A DNA stretch of 64,000 nt from Streptomyces sp. TLI_146 (GTDB lineage: Bacteria > Actinomycetota > Actinomycetes > Streptomycetales > Streptomycetaceae). Positions 34,822 through 44,510 of the stretch are shown here, one piece after another. The notes under the pieces were generated by a model. That model was not told where the DNA came from. It searched no databases and saw only the letters and a program-made list of their open reading frames with translations. Numbering within the stretch: the stretch's first letter is position 1; the number at the start of each line of letters is the position of its first letter. Made by a program: the position numbers and the translations under genes. Where the stretch lies: contig NZ_PJMX01000001.1 of the NCBI RefSeq assembly GCF_002846415.1, positions 1,798,001 to 1,862,000 on the forward strand, read 5' to 3'.

Positions 34822-36717
34822 TCAGCCGATCTCGAAGGGCCCGCTCACCCCGGTGAACGGGCCCTTCGCCGTGTCGCCGTGGTACGCGAGGCGGTAGCGG
34901 CCCGGCGCGGTGCCGGGCGGTACGTTCCAGACGACGGTCGCCACCGAGGTCGAGCCGCCCGAGCGGGCCCAGCGAAAGAGCGTCGACCAGTCGCCGTCGC
35001 CCGCGATCCGCGTCCATCCGTCGCCCGTCCACCGCTCCACGGACAGGTAACTCCCGCCCCTGCGCAGGTCGTTGCCGGGGTGCGCGGCCACGAAGGAGGC
35101 GGTGGCGCGGCGGCCGATCAGGGCGAACGAGAGCAGATCGCCGAACGCGCGCCCCGGATGCGGCGCGTCCACGCCCCGGTGGCGGTGTCGGCGCCGTACG
35201 GGGACGGCGGGCTCGGGGACGCCGCGCTCGACGGGGACGCCGTCGCGCAGGGCGGTGGCGAGGCGGGCCACGGTCCGGCAGAGCGCGGGCAGCTCCCAGC
35301 GCCCGAACAGCGTGCTGCCGCCCTCGTACTCCTGGGCGTCGTACTCCTCGGGCGTGGTCACGTAGTGGATGTAGCCGTTGCTGTATCCGGCGACCAGGAC
35401 GTCCTTCAGGTCCGCGCCGAGGACGGCCGCGGCGGTGCGGCGCAGCCGCAGCCCGGCGACGATCGTCACCTCGCCGGGTATGCCGATCAGATACAGCGGC
35501 CCGATGCGCAGCAGCTGTACGGGCGCGCGCTCCTGGACCACGGGCAGGAGGCGGTTGACGGGCCCGGCGGGCAGCACGAGCGCCTTGGGGTACTGGGCGT
35601 CGCGCAGCCGGGGCGCCAACGGGTAGACCAGCCGCCGCGAGAGCGCGTCCCACAGCGGGTTGGCGCCCGGCCGGAAGCCCTTGAAGCCGGGGCCGTCGAC
35701 CCAGGCGCCGGCGAAGGCCGCCGCGCCGCCCACGGGGGGCGAGGTGCGGTGCGTACGGCCGTCCCCGGTGTACTCGGGGCCCACTTCGACGGCGGACAGG
35801 TGCACGTACGTAGTACGTGAGTCGACGGCGCCGGAGATCTCCCGGCCGCGCAGCGCCGCCGCGGCCTCGTACTGGCGGGTGCCGATGATCCGGGTGTTCT
35901 CGAACTGGTCGGCGGTCGGCCCGGTGCCGGGCGCCAGGCCCAGGTTGGGCGACATGTCACCGGCGTTGGTCTGGGCGAACGCGATCACCGGGTCCCCGGT
36001 GGTGGGAGCAAGGTGGTCGACGCCCGCCAGCCGCTCCCAGTGGTGGGCGGCGTAGCCCTTGTTGTCGGCGCTGATCAGCCGGTTGCGGTTGGTCATGCTG
36101 GTGTTGTGGGTGGCGAACCAGTTGACCGCGCCCACCAGCTCGCCGTCCCGCTCCAGGGCGAGCAGCGTGGTCTGCGGGTCGACGGCCCGCGGGAAGTGCG
36201 CCCGGTCGGCGGCCGGGTTGCGGTCGAAGGCCCGTCGGGAGCGGTTGACGCTGGCGTCGGTCAGCTCGCCGTGCGCGAGCCGCAGCACGGTCGGCGCGAG
36301 GTCCGCGATGGCCGCCAGGGCGGCCTCCGTGATGCCGTCGGTGATCGCCCGGAAGGTCCGCTCGCGGAATCCGCCGGTGTTGCTGTTGTAGAGCGCGTGG
36401 TGGAAGTAGCCGCCGGGTCCGCAGTGGGTGTGGGTCGCGGTGAGCATGACGTTGGACGCGTCGTACCCCTCGGGCAGCCCGCGCAGCACCTCGCGGACGA
36501 CGCTGTCGGCCATCAGCGGCAGCTCGCACACCACCAGGAGCGCCCTGGCGCGCCCCGCCGGGTCGGCGAAGGCGAAGGCGCGGGCGCGCTGACGGGTGTG
36601 GATGCCCGCCGTGCGCTGGTCGGCCTTGCCGTAGCCGAGCATGCCGCACTCGGCGGCCTCGCCGGTGATGTCGGCGGTGCCCCGCCCGGCCAGGAACCCC
36701 GTGGCGCCCTCGGTCAT
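34822..36717 (-). CDS. Neutral/alkaline ceramidase-like amidohydrolase
   Basis: 631 aa. Matches the neutral ceramidase family: GRGTADITGEAAECGMLGYG at the N-terminus, THTHCGPGGY (zinc His pair), WFATHNTSMTNRN, and GDMSPN, the hexapeptide that holds the catalytic serine. A C-terminal immunoglobulin-like domain of about 140 residues ends the protein (YRLAYHGDTAKGPFTGVSGPFEIG). Known members cleave the amide bond of ceramides and are usually secreted, but I see no signal peptide after the ATG at 36717. Substrate could be ceramide or another N-acyl lipid. Confidence 0.85.
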   Translation of the reverse strand: MTEGATGFLAGRGTADITGEAAECGMLGYGKADQRTAGIHTRQRARAFAFADPAGRARALLVVCELPLMADSVVREVLRGLPEGYDASNVMLTATHTHCGPGGYFHHALYNSNTGGFRERTFRAITDGITEAALAAIADLAPTVLRLAHGELTDASVNRSRRAFDRNPAADRAHFPRAVDPQTTLLALERDGELVGAVNWFATHNTSMTNRNRLISADNKGYAAHHWERLAGVDHLAPTTGDPVIAFAQTNAGDMSPNLGLAPGTGPTADQFENTRIIGTRQYEAAAALRGREISGAVDSRTTYVHLSAVEVGPEYTGDGRTHRTSPPVGGAAAFAGAWVDGPGFKGFRPGANPLWDALSRRLVYPLAPRLRDAQYPKALVLPAGPVNRLLPVVQERAPVQLLRIGPLYLIGIPGEVTIVAGLRLRRTAAAVLGADLKDVLVAGYSNGYIHYVTTPEEYDAQEYEGGSTLFGRWELPALCRTVARLATALRDGVPVERGVPEPAVPVRRRHRHRGVDAPHPGRAFGDLLSFALIGRRATASFVAAHPGNDLRRGGSYLSVERWTGDGWTRIAGDGDWSTLFRWARSGGSTSVATVVWNVPPGTAPGRYRLAYHGDTAKGPFTGVSGPFEIG

Positions 36718-36926
36718 GGTCGCTCCGCTCTCGTACGGGTGAATGCGGCCCGGGCGACCGGGAGGGCCCGGCGGGACCTCCGGCCGGCGCGGCAGGTGTC
36801 CCGGACGGCCTCGCGAGGCCCGCCCACGCGCTCCGACCTGCGCGGACGCCGTCTGCGGGGGCCGCTGTCAGTGGTCGGGTGCAGACTGGCCACTATCCGG
36901 GACAACGGCGTTTTGGAGGGGTCGGG

Positions 36927-38015
36927 ATGACCGACGTACTGCTCACCGTGGGGACGCGCAAGGGACTGTTCATCGGCCGCAGGCACGGCGGCGAGTGGCG
37001 GTTCGACGGTCCGCACTTCAATGCCCAGGCGGTCTACTCGATCGCCATCGACACCCGGCGCGCGGTTCCCCGACTGCTCGTCGGCGGCGACAGCGCGCAC
37101 TGGGGACCCTCCGTCTTCCGCTCGGACGACCTGGGCGAGACCTGGGTGGAGCCACCCCAACCGGCGGTGAAGTTCCCGGAGTTCACCGGGAGGTCGCTGG
37201 AGCGAGTATGGCAGTTGCACCCGGCGGGCCCGGAGGCGCCCGACGTGGTCTACGCGGGGACGGAACCGGCCGCGCTGTTCCGCTCCGAGGACGGCGGCGA
37301 GAGCTTCGCCCTGGTGCGCCCGCTGTGGGAGCACCCGACGCGCTCGCAGTGGGTTCCGGGAGGCGGCGGCGAGGGCCTGCACACCATCGTCACCGACCCC
37401 CGGGACGCCCGGGCGGTGACCGTCGCGGTGTCCACGGCCGGGGTCTTCCGCACCCGGGACGGCGGCGAGAGCTGGGCGCCCGCCAACAAGGGCGTCTCGG
37501 CGGTCTTCCTGCCCGACCAGAACCCCGAGTTCGGCCAGTGCGTGCACAAGATCGCGCAGGACGCGGCCGACCCCGACCGGCTGTTCCTGCAGAACCACTG
37601 GGGCGTCTACCGCAGCGACGACGGCGGCGAGCGGTGGCAGGACATCGGCGAGGGCCTGCCGTCCACCTTCGGCTTCGCCGCCGCGACCCACCCCCGCCGC
37701 CCCGGCACGGCGTACGTCTTCCCGATCACGGCCGACTCGGACCGGGTCCCGGCCGAGAACAAGTGCCGGGTCTTCCGCACCGAGGACGGCGGCCGCACCT
37801 GGGAGCCGCTGTCGGCCGGACTGCCCTCCCAGGCGCACTACGGCACGGTGCTGCGCGACGCCCTGTGCACCGACGACGCCGACCCGGCGGGGGTGTACTT
37901 CGGAAACCGCAACGGGGAGGTGTACGCGAGCGCGGACGACGGCGACACCTGGAGCCTGCTCGCCTCGCACCTGCCGGACGTCCTGTGCGTACGGGCGGCG
38001 GTGATCCGCCAGTAG
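36927..38015 (+). CDS. Asp-box (BNR/sialidase-like) beta-propeller protein
   Basis: 362 aa from the ATG at 36927 with GGAGGGG 6 nt upstream. At least six Asp-box repeats are visible: [40 protein letters not shown] and SADDGDTW, spaced as in a beta-propeller. It begins [15 protein letters not shown], usual for the exo-alpha-sialidase/WD40-like glycosyl hydrolase-annotated cytosolic proteins. Sialidase catalytic residues are not evident and there is no signal peptide, so enzymatic activity is doubtful; function unknown. Confidence 0.82.
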   Translation: MTDVLLTVGTRKGLFIGRRHGGEWRFDGPHFNAQAVYSIAIDTRRAVPRLLVGGDSAHWGPSVFRSDDLGETWVEPPQPAVKFPEFTGRSLERVWQLHPAGPEAPDVVYAGTEPAALFRSEDGGESFALVRPLWEHPTRSQWVPGGGGEGLHTIVTDPRDARAVTVAVSTAGVFRTRDGGESWAPANKGVSAVFLPDQNPEFGQCVHKIAQDAADPDRLFLQNHWGVYRSDDGGERWQDIGEGLPSTFGFAAATHPRRPGTAYVFPITADSDRVPAENKCRVFRTEDGGRTWEPLSAGLPSQAHYGTVLRDALCTDDADPAGVYFGNRNGEVYASADDGDTWSLLASHLPDVLCVRAAVIRQ

Positions 38016-38025
38016 AGTGACGGCC

Positions 38026-38703
38026 GTGGCAGCACGACCGTTGAAAGAGATCGTCGAGCCCGGGTGGGCGGACGCTCTGGAGCCCGTGGCCGGACGGATC
38101 GCCTCGATGGGCGACTTCCTCCGTCAGGAGATCGCGCAGGGGCGCACCTACCTCCCGGCAGGACAGCATGTGCTGCGGGCCTTCCAGCAGCCGTTCCAGG
38201 ACGTCCGGGTCCTGATCGTGGGCCAGGACCCGTATCCGACGCCGGGGCACGCCGTGGGGCTCTCCTTCTCGGTCGCCCCCGAGGTGCGTCCGCTGCCGGG
38301 CAGCCTGGAGAACATCTTCCGCGAGATGCACACCGACCTGGGGCTGCCCAGGCCCTCCAACGGGGATCTGACGCCCTGGACGCGGCAGGGCGTCCTGCTC
38401 CTGAACAGGGCGCTGACCACCGCGCCCCGCAAGCCCGCCGCGCACCGCGGCAAGGGCTGGGAGGAGGTCACCGAGCAGGCCATCCGCGCGCTCACCGCGC
38501 GCGGGACCCCGTTGGTCTCGGTGCTGTGGGGGCGCGACGCCCGCAATCTGCGCCCGCTGCTCGGCGAGCTCCCCGCGATCGAGTCCGCGCACCCCTCGCC
38601 GATGTCGGCGGACCGGGGCTTCTTCGGGTCGCGGCCGTTCAGCCGCGCCAACGACCTCCTGGTCCGCCAGGGCGCGCAGCCGGTCGACTGGCGCCTGCCG
38701 TGA
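38026..38703 (+). CDS. ung: Uracil-DNA glycosylase
   Basis: 225 aa, family-1 UDG. I use the GTG at 38026 ([12 protein letters not shown] start); a GTG three codons earlier is also possible. Motif [18 protein letters not shown] with the catalytic Asp, LLLNRALT in the uracil pocket, and [14 protein letters not shown] with the catalytic His are all present. It removes uracil from DNA. The stop overlaps the start of the next gene (GTGA), and the start is next to the stop of the Asp-box gene, so the three genes form an operon. Confidence 0.95.
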   Translation: MAARPLKEIVEPGWADALEPVAGRIASMGDFLRQEIAQGRTYLPAGQHVLRAFQQPFQDVRVLIVGQDPYPTPGHAVGLSFSVAPEVRPLPGSLENIFREMHTDLGLPRPSNGDLTPWTRQGVLLLNRALTTAPRKPAAHRGKGWEEVTEQAIRALTARGTPLVSVLWGRDARNLRPLLGELPAIESAHPSPMSADRGFFGSRPFSRANDLLVRQGAQPVDWRLP

Positions 38704-39734
38704 CAGCCGCCGGTGACGCCTGGGTGCTCGGGGTCGACTCGGGCGGCTCCGGGGTGCGGTTCGCGCTCGGCCGGGCCGATGAGGCGTCCCCGGCCGAGGT
38801 GTTGGTGTCCGACGAGCCGGTACGGACCGGCCCCGCCGGGATCGACGCCGGGCACCTCCTCGGTCAACTGGTGCCCGCCGCGATGGAGTTGCTGGCCCGG
38901 ACCGGCGCGGACCGGGTGGCGGCGGTGGCCGTGGGCGCCGCCGGGATGGCCTCGCTCGGCGACCACCTGCGGGCCCTGCTGCCCGCAGCGCTCGCCGGTG
39001 CGCTGAATGTGCGGCGCCTCGCACTGGCCGCCGACGCCGTGACGGCGTACGCGGGAGCGCTCGGCCAGCGCCCCGGCGCGGTGGTCGCCGCCGGCACCGG
39101 AATGATCGCGCTCGGCACCGATCTGACGCGCTGGCGGCGCGCCGACGGCTGGGGCCATCTGCTCGGCGACTGCGGCGGCGGCGCCTGGATCGGCCGCGCG
39201 GGCCTGGAGGCGGCGATGCGCGCCCACGACGGCCGGCGCGGCGGCTCGGCCGCGCTGCGCGAGCGGGCCGAGGCGCTGTTCGGCCCGGCGGCGGAGCTGC
39301 CCGGGCTGCTGTATCCGCGCACCGACCGGCCCGCCGTGCTGGCGTCGTTCGCGCCCGAAGTGGCGCGCTGCGCCGCGTCCGACCCGGTCGCGGCGGCGAT
39401 CCTGCGGGAAGCGGCCCGGAACATCGCCGAGTCGGCCGCCGCGGTGTGCCCCGAGAACGGCCCGGCCGACGACGACAGCGCTCACTCAACCGCGGGCGAA
39501 AGTGTGAGCGAATGCGAAGTGGCGCTCACCGGCGGCCTGTTCCACATCGGTGACGCGCTGCTCGTCCCCGTACGGCAGGATCTGGCGGCCCTGGCGCCGC
39601 ACGCGCGGACGGTCCCCGCGGCGGGAGATCCGCTCGCCGGAGCCCTGCTGATCGCCTCCGCGCTGGCCCGCGAGGAGCTGCGACTGCCGCACCATCCGCG
39701 CATGTTGTGGGTCACGACAGAGCGGGACGGTTGA
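38700..39734 (+). CDS. BadF/BadG/BcrA-type ATPase, N-acetylglucosamine-kinase-like
   Basis: 344 aa, coupled to the ung gene by a GTGA overlap. Actin-like ATPase fold: [15 protein letters not shown] (phosphate 1), [24 protein letters not shown] (phosphate 2 region), [15 protein letters not shown], and ALTGGLF (adenosine motif). The family contains eukaryote-type GlcNAc kinases and 2-hydroxyacyl-CoA dehydratase activators; an amino-sugar kinase is the more likely role. A short Ser/Glu-rich insert ([15 protein letters not shown]) precedes the last motif. Confidence 0.85.
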   Translation: MTAAGDAWVLGVDSGGSGVRFALGRADEASPAEVLVSDEPVRTGPAGIDAGHLLGQLVPAAMELLARTGADRVAAVAVGAAGMASLGDHLRALLPAALAGALNVRRLALAADAVTAYAGALGQRPGAVVAAGTGMIALGTDLTRWRRADGWGHLLGDCGGGAWIGRAGLEAAMRAHDGRRGGSAALRERAEALFGPAAELPGLLYPRTDRPAVLASFAPEVARCAASDPVAAAILREAARNIAESAAAVCPENGPADDDSAHSTAGESVSECEVALTGGLFHIGDALLVPVRQDLAALAPHARTVPAAGDPLAGALLIASALAREELRLPHHPRMLWVTTERDG

Positions 39735-39829
39735 GGACAATGTCACTCACGGGATAAATACGGACAGAAACCGCGCACCTGCACCCTCCCCGAACACCCG
39801 CGCCCGCAAAGCCAGTAGCATGCGGCGCC

Positions 39830-40756
39830 ATGAGCTCCCCCACTGGGCCCGCGAACGGCCTGCCTGTACGAATGCCGCGACCTCGCCAGCCAGGGCGGCA
39901 CCGCCGCCCCGAGCCGGTGGTCGCTCCCGAGGGTGCGCCCGCGCTCGTCCTCGCTGTTCCCGGTACCCCTTCCCCCGCCGTGCGCGCCCTGGCGGAGGAA
40001 GTCATCAGCATCGCGCGCTCCGAGCTGCCCGGCCTCGACGCCCGGATCGGCTACCTGGACGCCGACGCCGCGTCCGTGGAGTTCCCCCCGCTCGACGCCG
40101 TGCTCGCGCACGCCGCCGCCGAGCGCACCGCCCGCTACGAGCAGGCCCGTGCCGCCGGTCAGGACGTGGCCGCCCCCGACGGCCCCGTCGCCGTCGTCGT
40201 GCCGCTGCTCGCGGGCCCCGACAGCGCCCTGATCCGCCGGGTGCGCCAGGCCGTCATGGACAGCCGCGCCGCCGCCGAGCTGACCGACGTCCTCGGCCCG
40301 CACCCGCTGCTCGCCGAGGCCCTGCACGTGCGTCTGTCCGAGGCCGGTCTGGCCCGCGCCGACCGCGCCCGGCTATTCACGGTCGCCACGGCCGCCGACG
40401 GCATCATCCTGGCGACGGTCGGGGGCGAGGAGGCCGTGCAGGCCGCCGGGATCACCGGCATGCTGCTGGCCGCCCGCCTCGCCGTGCCCGTGATGGCCGC
40501 CGCGCTCGACCAGGAGGGCTCGATCGCCGCCATGGCCGAGCAGCTGCGCGGCTCCGGCTCGGTGCAGCTCGCGGTCGCCCCGTACCTGATCGGCCCCGAG
40601 GTCTCGGACGGGCTGCTCGACGCCGCCGCCAAGGAGGCCGACTGCCTGGCCGCCGAGCCGCTGGGCGCCTACCCGGCGATCGGCAAGCTCGTGCTGTCGC
40701 AGTACGCGGCCGCGCTGGGCATCACGCCGCAGCCGCAGGGCTCCCCGGTGCACTGA
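39830..40756 (+). CDS. CbiX/sirohydrochlorin-chelatase-like protein
   Basis: 308 aa with an N-terminal basic tail (residues 1-35), then two related alpha/beta halves: ALVLAVPGTPSPAVRALAEEV...IGYLDADAASVEF, VAVVVPLLAGPDS and LAVAPYLIGPEVSDGLLD. The pattern matches the type-II chelatase fold of CbiX, in which His residues insert cobalt or iron into sirohydrochlorin, but the usual GHG motif is replaced by VPGT, so catalysis is doubtful. Ends at a strong bidirectional terminator. Confidence 0.75.
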   Translation: MSSPTGPANGLPVRMPRPRQPGRHRRPEPVVAPEGAPALVLAVPGTPSPAVRALAEEVISIARSELPGLDARIGYLDADAASVEFPPLDAVLAHAAAERTARYEQARAAGQDVAAPDGPVAVVVPLLAGPDSALIRRVRQAVMDSRAAAELTDVLGPHPLLAEALHVRLSEAGLARADRARLFTVATAADGIILATVGGEEAVQAAGITGMLLAARLAVPVMAAALDQEGSIAAMAEQLRGSGSVQLAVAPYLIGPEVSDGLLDAAAKEADCLAAEPLGAYPAIGKLVLSQYAAALGITPQPQGSPVH

Positions 40757-40791
40757 CGTACCCGGCACTCGTACGCGTACAAGTGACGCGA

Positions 40792-40824
40792 AAGGGCCCG
40801 CACCCGATGACGGTGCGGGCCCTT
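40792..40824. terminator. Bidirectional terminator between convergent genes
   Basis: AAGGGCCCGCACC at 40792-40804 pairs perfectly with GGTGCGGGCCCTT at 40812-40824 (13 bp, 7-nt loop), between the CbiX-like gene and the convergent lactonase gene. T residues follow the stem in both directions. Confidence 0.9.
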
Positions 40825-40844
40825 CGCGTGCGTGCGGCGGCGCT

Positions 40845-41888
40845 CTAGCCGAACACGACGCACGAGGCCGCGGGGGCGGGCACGGAGCCGGTCCGGCGCG
40901 GGATGCCGCTCTCCTCGTACAGGTCGAACCAGGTGACGTCGCCGGAGCGTTCGTTGGCCGCGTACAGGCGACGGCCGGAGGGGTCGAGGGTCAGATGGCG
41001 CGGCCAGCGTCCGCCGCAGTCCACGGTGGCGACCAGGGCGGCGTGCTCGCCGTCCGGGTCGAGCGCGAGCGTCGCGATCGAGTCGTGGCCCCGGTTGGCG
41101 ACCCAGAGGAAGCGTCCGTCGCGCGCGACGACGACCTCGGAGGGGAACGTCTCGGTCGTCACGCCGTCGTGGATCACCCGGGTCTCCCCCAGCGGCTCCA
41201 GGGTGCCCGCGGCGGCGTCCCAGCGGCAGACGACGAGGGTGGGCTCCAGCTCGTTCAGGACGTACGCGTGCCGGCCGTCGGGGTGGAAGGCCAGATGGCG
41301 CGGGCCCGTGCCCGGGCGCAGCGCGGTCTCGCCGTGCGGGCGCAGGCCGCCGGTCGCCGGGTCGAGCGCGCAGACGCGTACGGAGTCGGTGCCGAGGTCG
41401 ACGCTGACCAGCCAGCGCCCGCTCGGGTCGGGCAGCACCTGGTGGGCGTGCGGGCCGCTCTGGCGCTTGGGGTCGGGGCCGCGGCCGTGGTGCTTCAGGA
41501 CGTACGCGGCGGGGCCCGGGCGGCCGTCGGGGCGCAGCGGGAGCGTGGTGACGCTGCCCGACGTGTAGTTGGCGGTCACCAGGTGGCCGGCGGCGAGCGC
41601 GAGGTGGGTGGGGGAGGCGCCGTCCACCGGCACCGGCTCGCCGAGCAGGACCGGGGTGTCGCCGGTGACGTCGAAGGCGGCGGCCGTGCCGGGCTCGCTC
41701 TCGCCGACCGCGTACAGGACGGTGGCGTCGGGCGAGAGGGCCAGGAACGAGGGGTTGGGAAGCGCGGCGGTGGCACCGAGCGGGGTGAGCGCGCCGGTCG
41801 CCGCGTCCACGGCGGCGACGGTCACGCCCCTCCCGCCCGCCGCGGTGAACGACCCGATGAATGCCCGCCCGGCGCTGCTCTCGGCCAC
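40845..41888 (-). CDS. Lactonase-family seven-bladed propeller (6-phosphogluconolactonase Pgl type)
   Basis: 347 aa from a GTG. Repeated propeller segments typical of the YbhE/Pgl family: FIGSFTAAGGRGVTVAAVDAATG, PSFLALSPDATVLYAVGE, GPHAHQVLPDPSGRWLVSVDLGTDSVRV, GPRHLAFHPDGRHAYVLNELEPTLVV, EVVVARDGRFLWVANRGHDSIA, RHLTLDPSGRRLYAANERSGDV. Some members hydrolyse 6-phosphogluconolactone in the pentose phosphate pathway; substrate not proven here. Confidence 0.9.
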   Translation of the reverse strand: MAESSAGRAFIGSFTAAGGRGVTVAAVDAATGALTPLGATAALPNPSFLALSPDATVLYAVGESEPGTAAAFDVTGDTPVLLGEPVPVDGASPTHLALAAGHLVTANYTSGSVTTLPLRPDGRPGPAAYVLKHHGRGPDPKRQSGPHAHQVLPDPSGRWLVSVDLGTDSVRVCALDPATGGLRPHGETALRPGTGPRHLAFHPDGRHAYVLNELEPTLVVCRWDAAAGTLEPLGETRVIHDGVTTETFPSEVVVARDGRFLWVANRGHDSIATLALDPDGEHAALVATVDCGGRWPRHLTLDPSGRRLYAANERSGDVTWFDLYEESGIPRRTGSVPAPAASCVVFG

Positions 41889-42017
41889 CGTGCTACCCCT
41901 CTCCGCGCGACTGCGCGCCGGGGCTGGGCCCGGCGCCGACTGCGGCGACCGTAGCAGGCGGTCTAGACCAACTGGCGGGTGCGGGTGGCCGCCCGTGTCG
42001 CGGGCGGCGCCGACGGG

Positions 42018-42711
42018 TCAGGCGGTCGTGAGAGCCGGAGCCCGCGGCGACGTGCGCAGCGGCGTGGCCAGGGCGGCCAGGGCGTGCTCCAGGGCATGCA
42101 GATGGCGCAGGGCCGCCTCGGCCGCCGGGTGGTGGTGCGGGTGCGGCTCAGGAGCGGGCGCCGGGTTCGCCGTCGCCGCGTACGCGCGCGCCGCCGGGGT
42201 CACCAGAGCCTCCACCGCCGCCTCGACCCGGTCGCAGGCCGCCGTCAGCCGGGCGTCGTGCGAGGCGGCCGGGTCGGCGGCCACGGCGGCCAGGCCGCGC
42301 ACCTCGCGGGCGCAGGCGTCCAGCAGGGCGATCACCTGCCGGGCCCGTGCCCTGCGGCCCTTCAGCGGGCTGAGCGGGTGGACCAGCGGCGCGAGCGCGA
42401 GGCGGACGCGGCCGAGCAGCAGCTCCAGCTCGGCGGCGTGCGGCGCGGGGTCGGCACTCTCGTCCCCGGCGAGCCGTCGGGTCGCCGCGCTGGTGCAGCC
42501 ACGTACGCAGTGCAGCGCGCGCTGGATCCAGGCGTTCGTCGCCGCGTGCGTGGTGACCGGCAGGACGAACGCGACGGCCGCCGCCGCGCCGAGGGCGCCC
42601 ACCGCGGTCTCCTCGAAGCGCAGCAGGAGCAGCCCGGGGTGGAGCACGCCGAGCAGGCCGTAGAGCAGCCCGGCCATGACGGTGACGAAGAACATCATGA
42701 ATGCTGCGGTA
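42018..42711 (-). pseudogene. FUSC-family membrane exporter, C-terminal third only
   Basis: About 230 codons remain, starting at MMFFVTVMAGLLYGLLG (two membrane helices) and ending with a soluble, Ala/His-rich helical domain (RRARARQVIALLDACAREV...). FUSC/aromatic-acid exporters are usually about three times longer with an N-terminal set of helices and a first soluble domain. Upstream of 42711 the frame continues into unrelated sequence with no family likeness, and the base composition drops. The gene is therefore cut, most simply by integration of the element carrying the integrase at 43135. Confidence 0.75.
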
Positions 42712-43134
42712 CAGGGATTCTCGCAGGTCAGGGGCGTGCTCACCCAGGAGGGGGTCAGCAAAAAGTCAGCATCGGCGGCACAAGGAGCCGATCGGCAGCC
42801 TCGACTGCTGACCGTGGAAGGCGACGGCCTGCCTTCGGAGGGAGGCACCCCGAGCCTCCCCGCATCACCTCAACCAATCAACCGCCCACCGAGCCTGCAA
42901 GGTCACCGCACGGCAGGCGCCCTCTCGAAGGCTCGATGCATGTTCAACCATGCGCCGCGCGGTGCGCTTATAGCAGCAGATCCCCGGTTAGCCAAACCGG
43001 GGAATCTCAGGACTCTGGTCGCAGCCCCTGCAGCGCGGTTGAACGGCCTCGCTGGAGCGAACTGAATTACACATCCAAAGCCCGAACCTACCTGGAATCC
43101 AATAACCCCGATCAGGACCCCGGAGCATCAACCA
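42712..43134. other. Left end of the integrated element (att region), no gene
   Basis: This 423-bp stretch between the broken exporter and the integrase has no convincing gene. It contains the tandem GTCAGC-AAAAA-GTCAGC around 42757, a hairpin CCCCGGTT-AGCCA-AACCGGGG starting at 42982, and one copy of a 13-bp repeat shared with the other side of the integrase. Such features are expected of an attachment site with integrase arm sites. The exact core crossover sequence cannot be defined without the other end. Confidence 0.55.
42980..42992 (+). repeat. Putative integrase arm-site repeat, left copy
   Basis: ATCCCCGGTTAGC, followed by an inverted partner CCGGGGAATCTC, making a hairpin. The same 13 bp recur at 44418-44430 on the far side of the integrase gene. 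Confidence 0.6.
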
Positions 43135-44298
43135 ATGCCAAGCAAGACTCTTACTCGCGGCATGGGCACCTTCTTCAAAGAGTGCGATCACCCCGAGGAT
43201 CGCTGGTCGAAATGCCCACACCCGTACACGATCAGATTCCGAGATGCAACGGGTCGCCAGCGCGAGGAGGGTGGCTATACGAACCAAGACAAGGCCAAAG
43301 ATCGACTCATTGCGATCTATCAAACGAAGAAGGGGCCACTAAAAAGCGAAAACACAGAATCTCAACAGATTGCAGAGATGCGTTTTGAGGACTTTGCGGC
43401 TCGTTACATATCGAACCGCAAAAGAGGCTTGGCTTCCAACACCGTCGACCAGTACGAGGGAAGCCTGAAGGTCCAGCTCAACCCGCGATTGGGTAGCCGC
43501 CGGATCGGTACCTTCACTCCAGGCGCCATCGAGGACTGCCTCGGAGGAATGGAGTTGGACAAGGTCGGCCTAGCCAGCCAGAAGAATGCCTACCTTGTAC
43601 TCAAACTCGTCATCGACGCGGCGCGTCATCGAGGGGCTATATCGCTAGACCCATTCTTGGACGTCGCCCCTCCCGACTACGTACCGAAGGAGGTGATCAT
43701 TCCATCCCTCGAAGAGCTAACATCGATTCGCGAGGCAGCCGAAGGTGACGATCTCAGGATGGTTATTGAGCTAATGTCCGGATGTGGCCACCGAAACGGG
43801 GAAGCTCATGCGGCAAACATAAAGGCGATAGTAGCCGATGACGTATACCGAATCAGCGAGCAGATTCACGGAAACAAAATACAGCCCGCAGCATTGAAGC
43901 ACCGCAAACGCGGAGAGTTCCGCGAGACTCCCCTACCCAGAAAGACTCACGACTTCTTCACGTACTTCACCGATACCTACGGGGCAGACAAGAATGGCTA
44001 CGTACTAACCAAGGGGAACGGCGCCGGAAGCCTGCGCATGAAGAGTTATTTCTATGGCGACCAAACGCTGCGATGGCGATGGAATCGGTGCCTGGAACGA
44101 GCGGGTGTATCCGCCAGGTACACGATGTACTCTCTCCGTCACTATTTCGCATCGAACTGCCTAAGCCATGGCATCCCAATCACAGATGTCGCTGAATGGA
44201 TGGGCCATAAATCCATCGAGGTGACCTACCGGATCTACCGCCACCTCCTGCCGGGCTCCATCTCCAGAGCAGCGAAGATCCTAAACGATGGCCTATGA
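43135..44298 (+). CDS. int: Tyrosine-type site-specific integrase
   Basis: 387 aa; ATG with GGAG 9 nt upstream. N-terminal region with a Cys/His cluster (ECDHPEDRWSKCPHPY, residues 16-31), then a SAM-like core-binding domain (about 83-180) and a catalytic domain (about 190-385). The catalytic residues are visible: Arg220 (GHRNGEA), Arg335 in SLRHYFAS, His358 in GHKS, and nucleophile Tyr368 in TYRIYRH. Codon usage is clearly less G/C-rich than in the backbone genes, pointing to horizontal acquisition. It should integrate and, with the excisionase-like protein downstream, excise the element whose left end lies at about 42,710. Confidence 0.95.
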   Translation: MPSKTLTRGMGTFFKECDHPEDRWSKCPHPYTIRFRDATGRQREEGGYTNQDKAKDRLIAIYQTKKGPLKSENTESQQIAEMRFEDFAARYISNRKRGLASNTVDQYEGSLKVQLNPRLGSRRIGTFTPGAIEDCLGGMELDKVGLASQKNAYLVLKLVIDAARHRGAISLDPFLDVAPPDYVPKEVIIPSLEELTSIREAAEGDDLRMVIELMSGCGHRNGEAHAANIKAIVADDVYRISEQIHGNKIQPAALKHRKRGEFRETPLPRKTHDFFTYFTDTYGADKNGYVLTKGNGAGSLRMKSYFYGDQTLRWRWNRCLERAGVSARYTMYSLRHYFASNCLSHGIPITDVAEWMGHKSIEVTYRIYRHLLPGSISRAAKILNDGL

Positions 44299-44417
44299 GC
44301 TTGAGCTGGCCTGCGTCCAGTCGCGGGCTACCGGAACAAAGACATGGCGTGGCGATGCGTCCCCGCTGGATCCCTGATCATGTCAGCGTCCGCCCTTCGG
44401 GAGCCTTACGCCAGAGA

Positions 44418-44430
44418 ATCCCCGGTTAGC
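44418..44430 (+). repeat. Putative integrase arm-site repeat, right copy
   Basis: ATCCCCGGTTAGC again, here between the integrase and the excisionase-like gene, in the context GAGAATCCCCGGTTAGCAAAAAG. Identity with the copy at 42980 and position around the integrase suggest protein-binding sites. Confidence 0.6.
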
Positions 44431-44510
44431 AAAAAGATCGGCGTCTCTCTAGATCATTAATTCAGTCTGCGTACGACACTAGGCCGTGGCTCACCGCAGA
44501 CATTCCATCA

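Noticed and set aside
38700..39734. BadF-type kinase gene as part of anaerobic aromatic degradation
   Set aside because: No dehydratase or CoA-ligase genes nearby; the amino-sugar-kinase reading fits a streptomycete better.
42960..43010. Hairpin near the integrase as a possible tRNA 3' end (tRNA-type attachment site)
   Set aside because: The CCCCGGTT/AACCGGGG hairpin has no T-loop consensus (GGTTCRANYCC) and no cloverleaf context.
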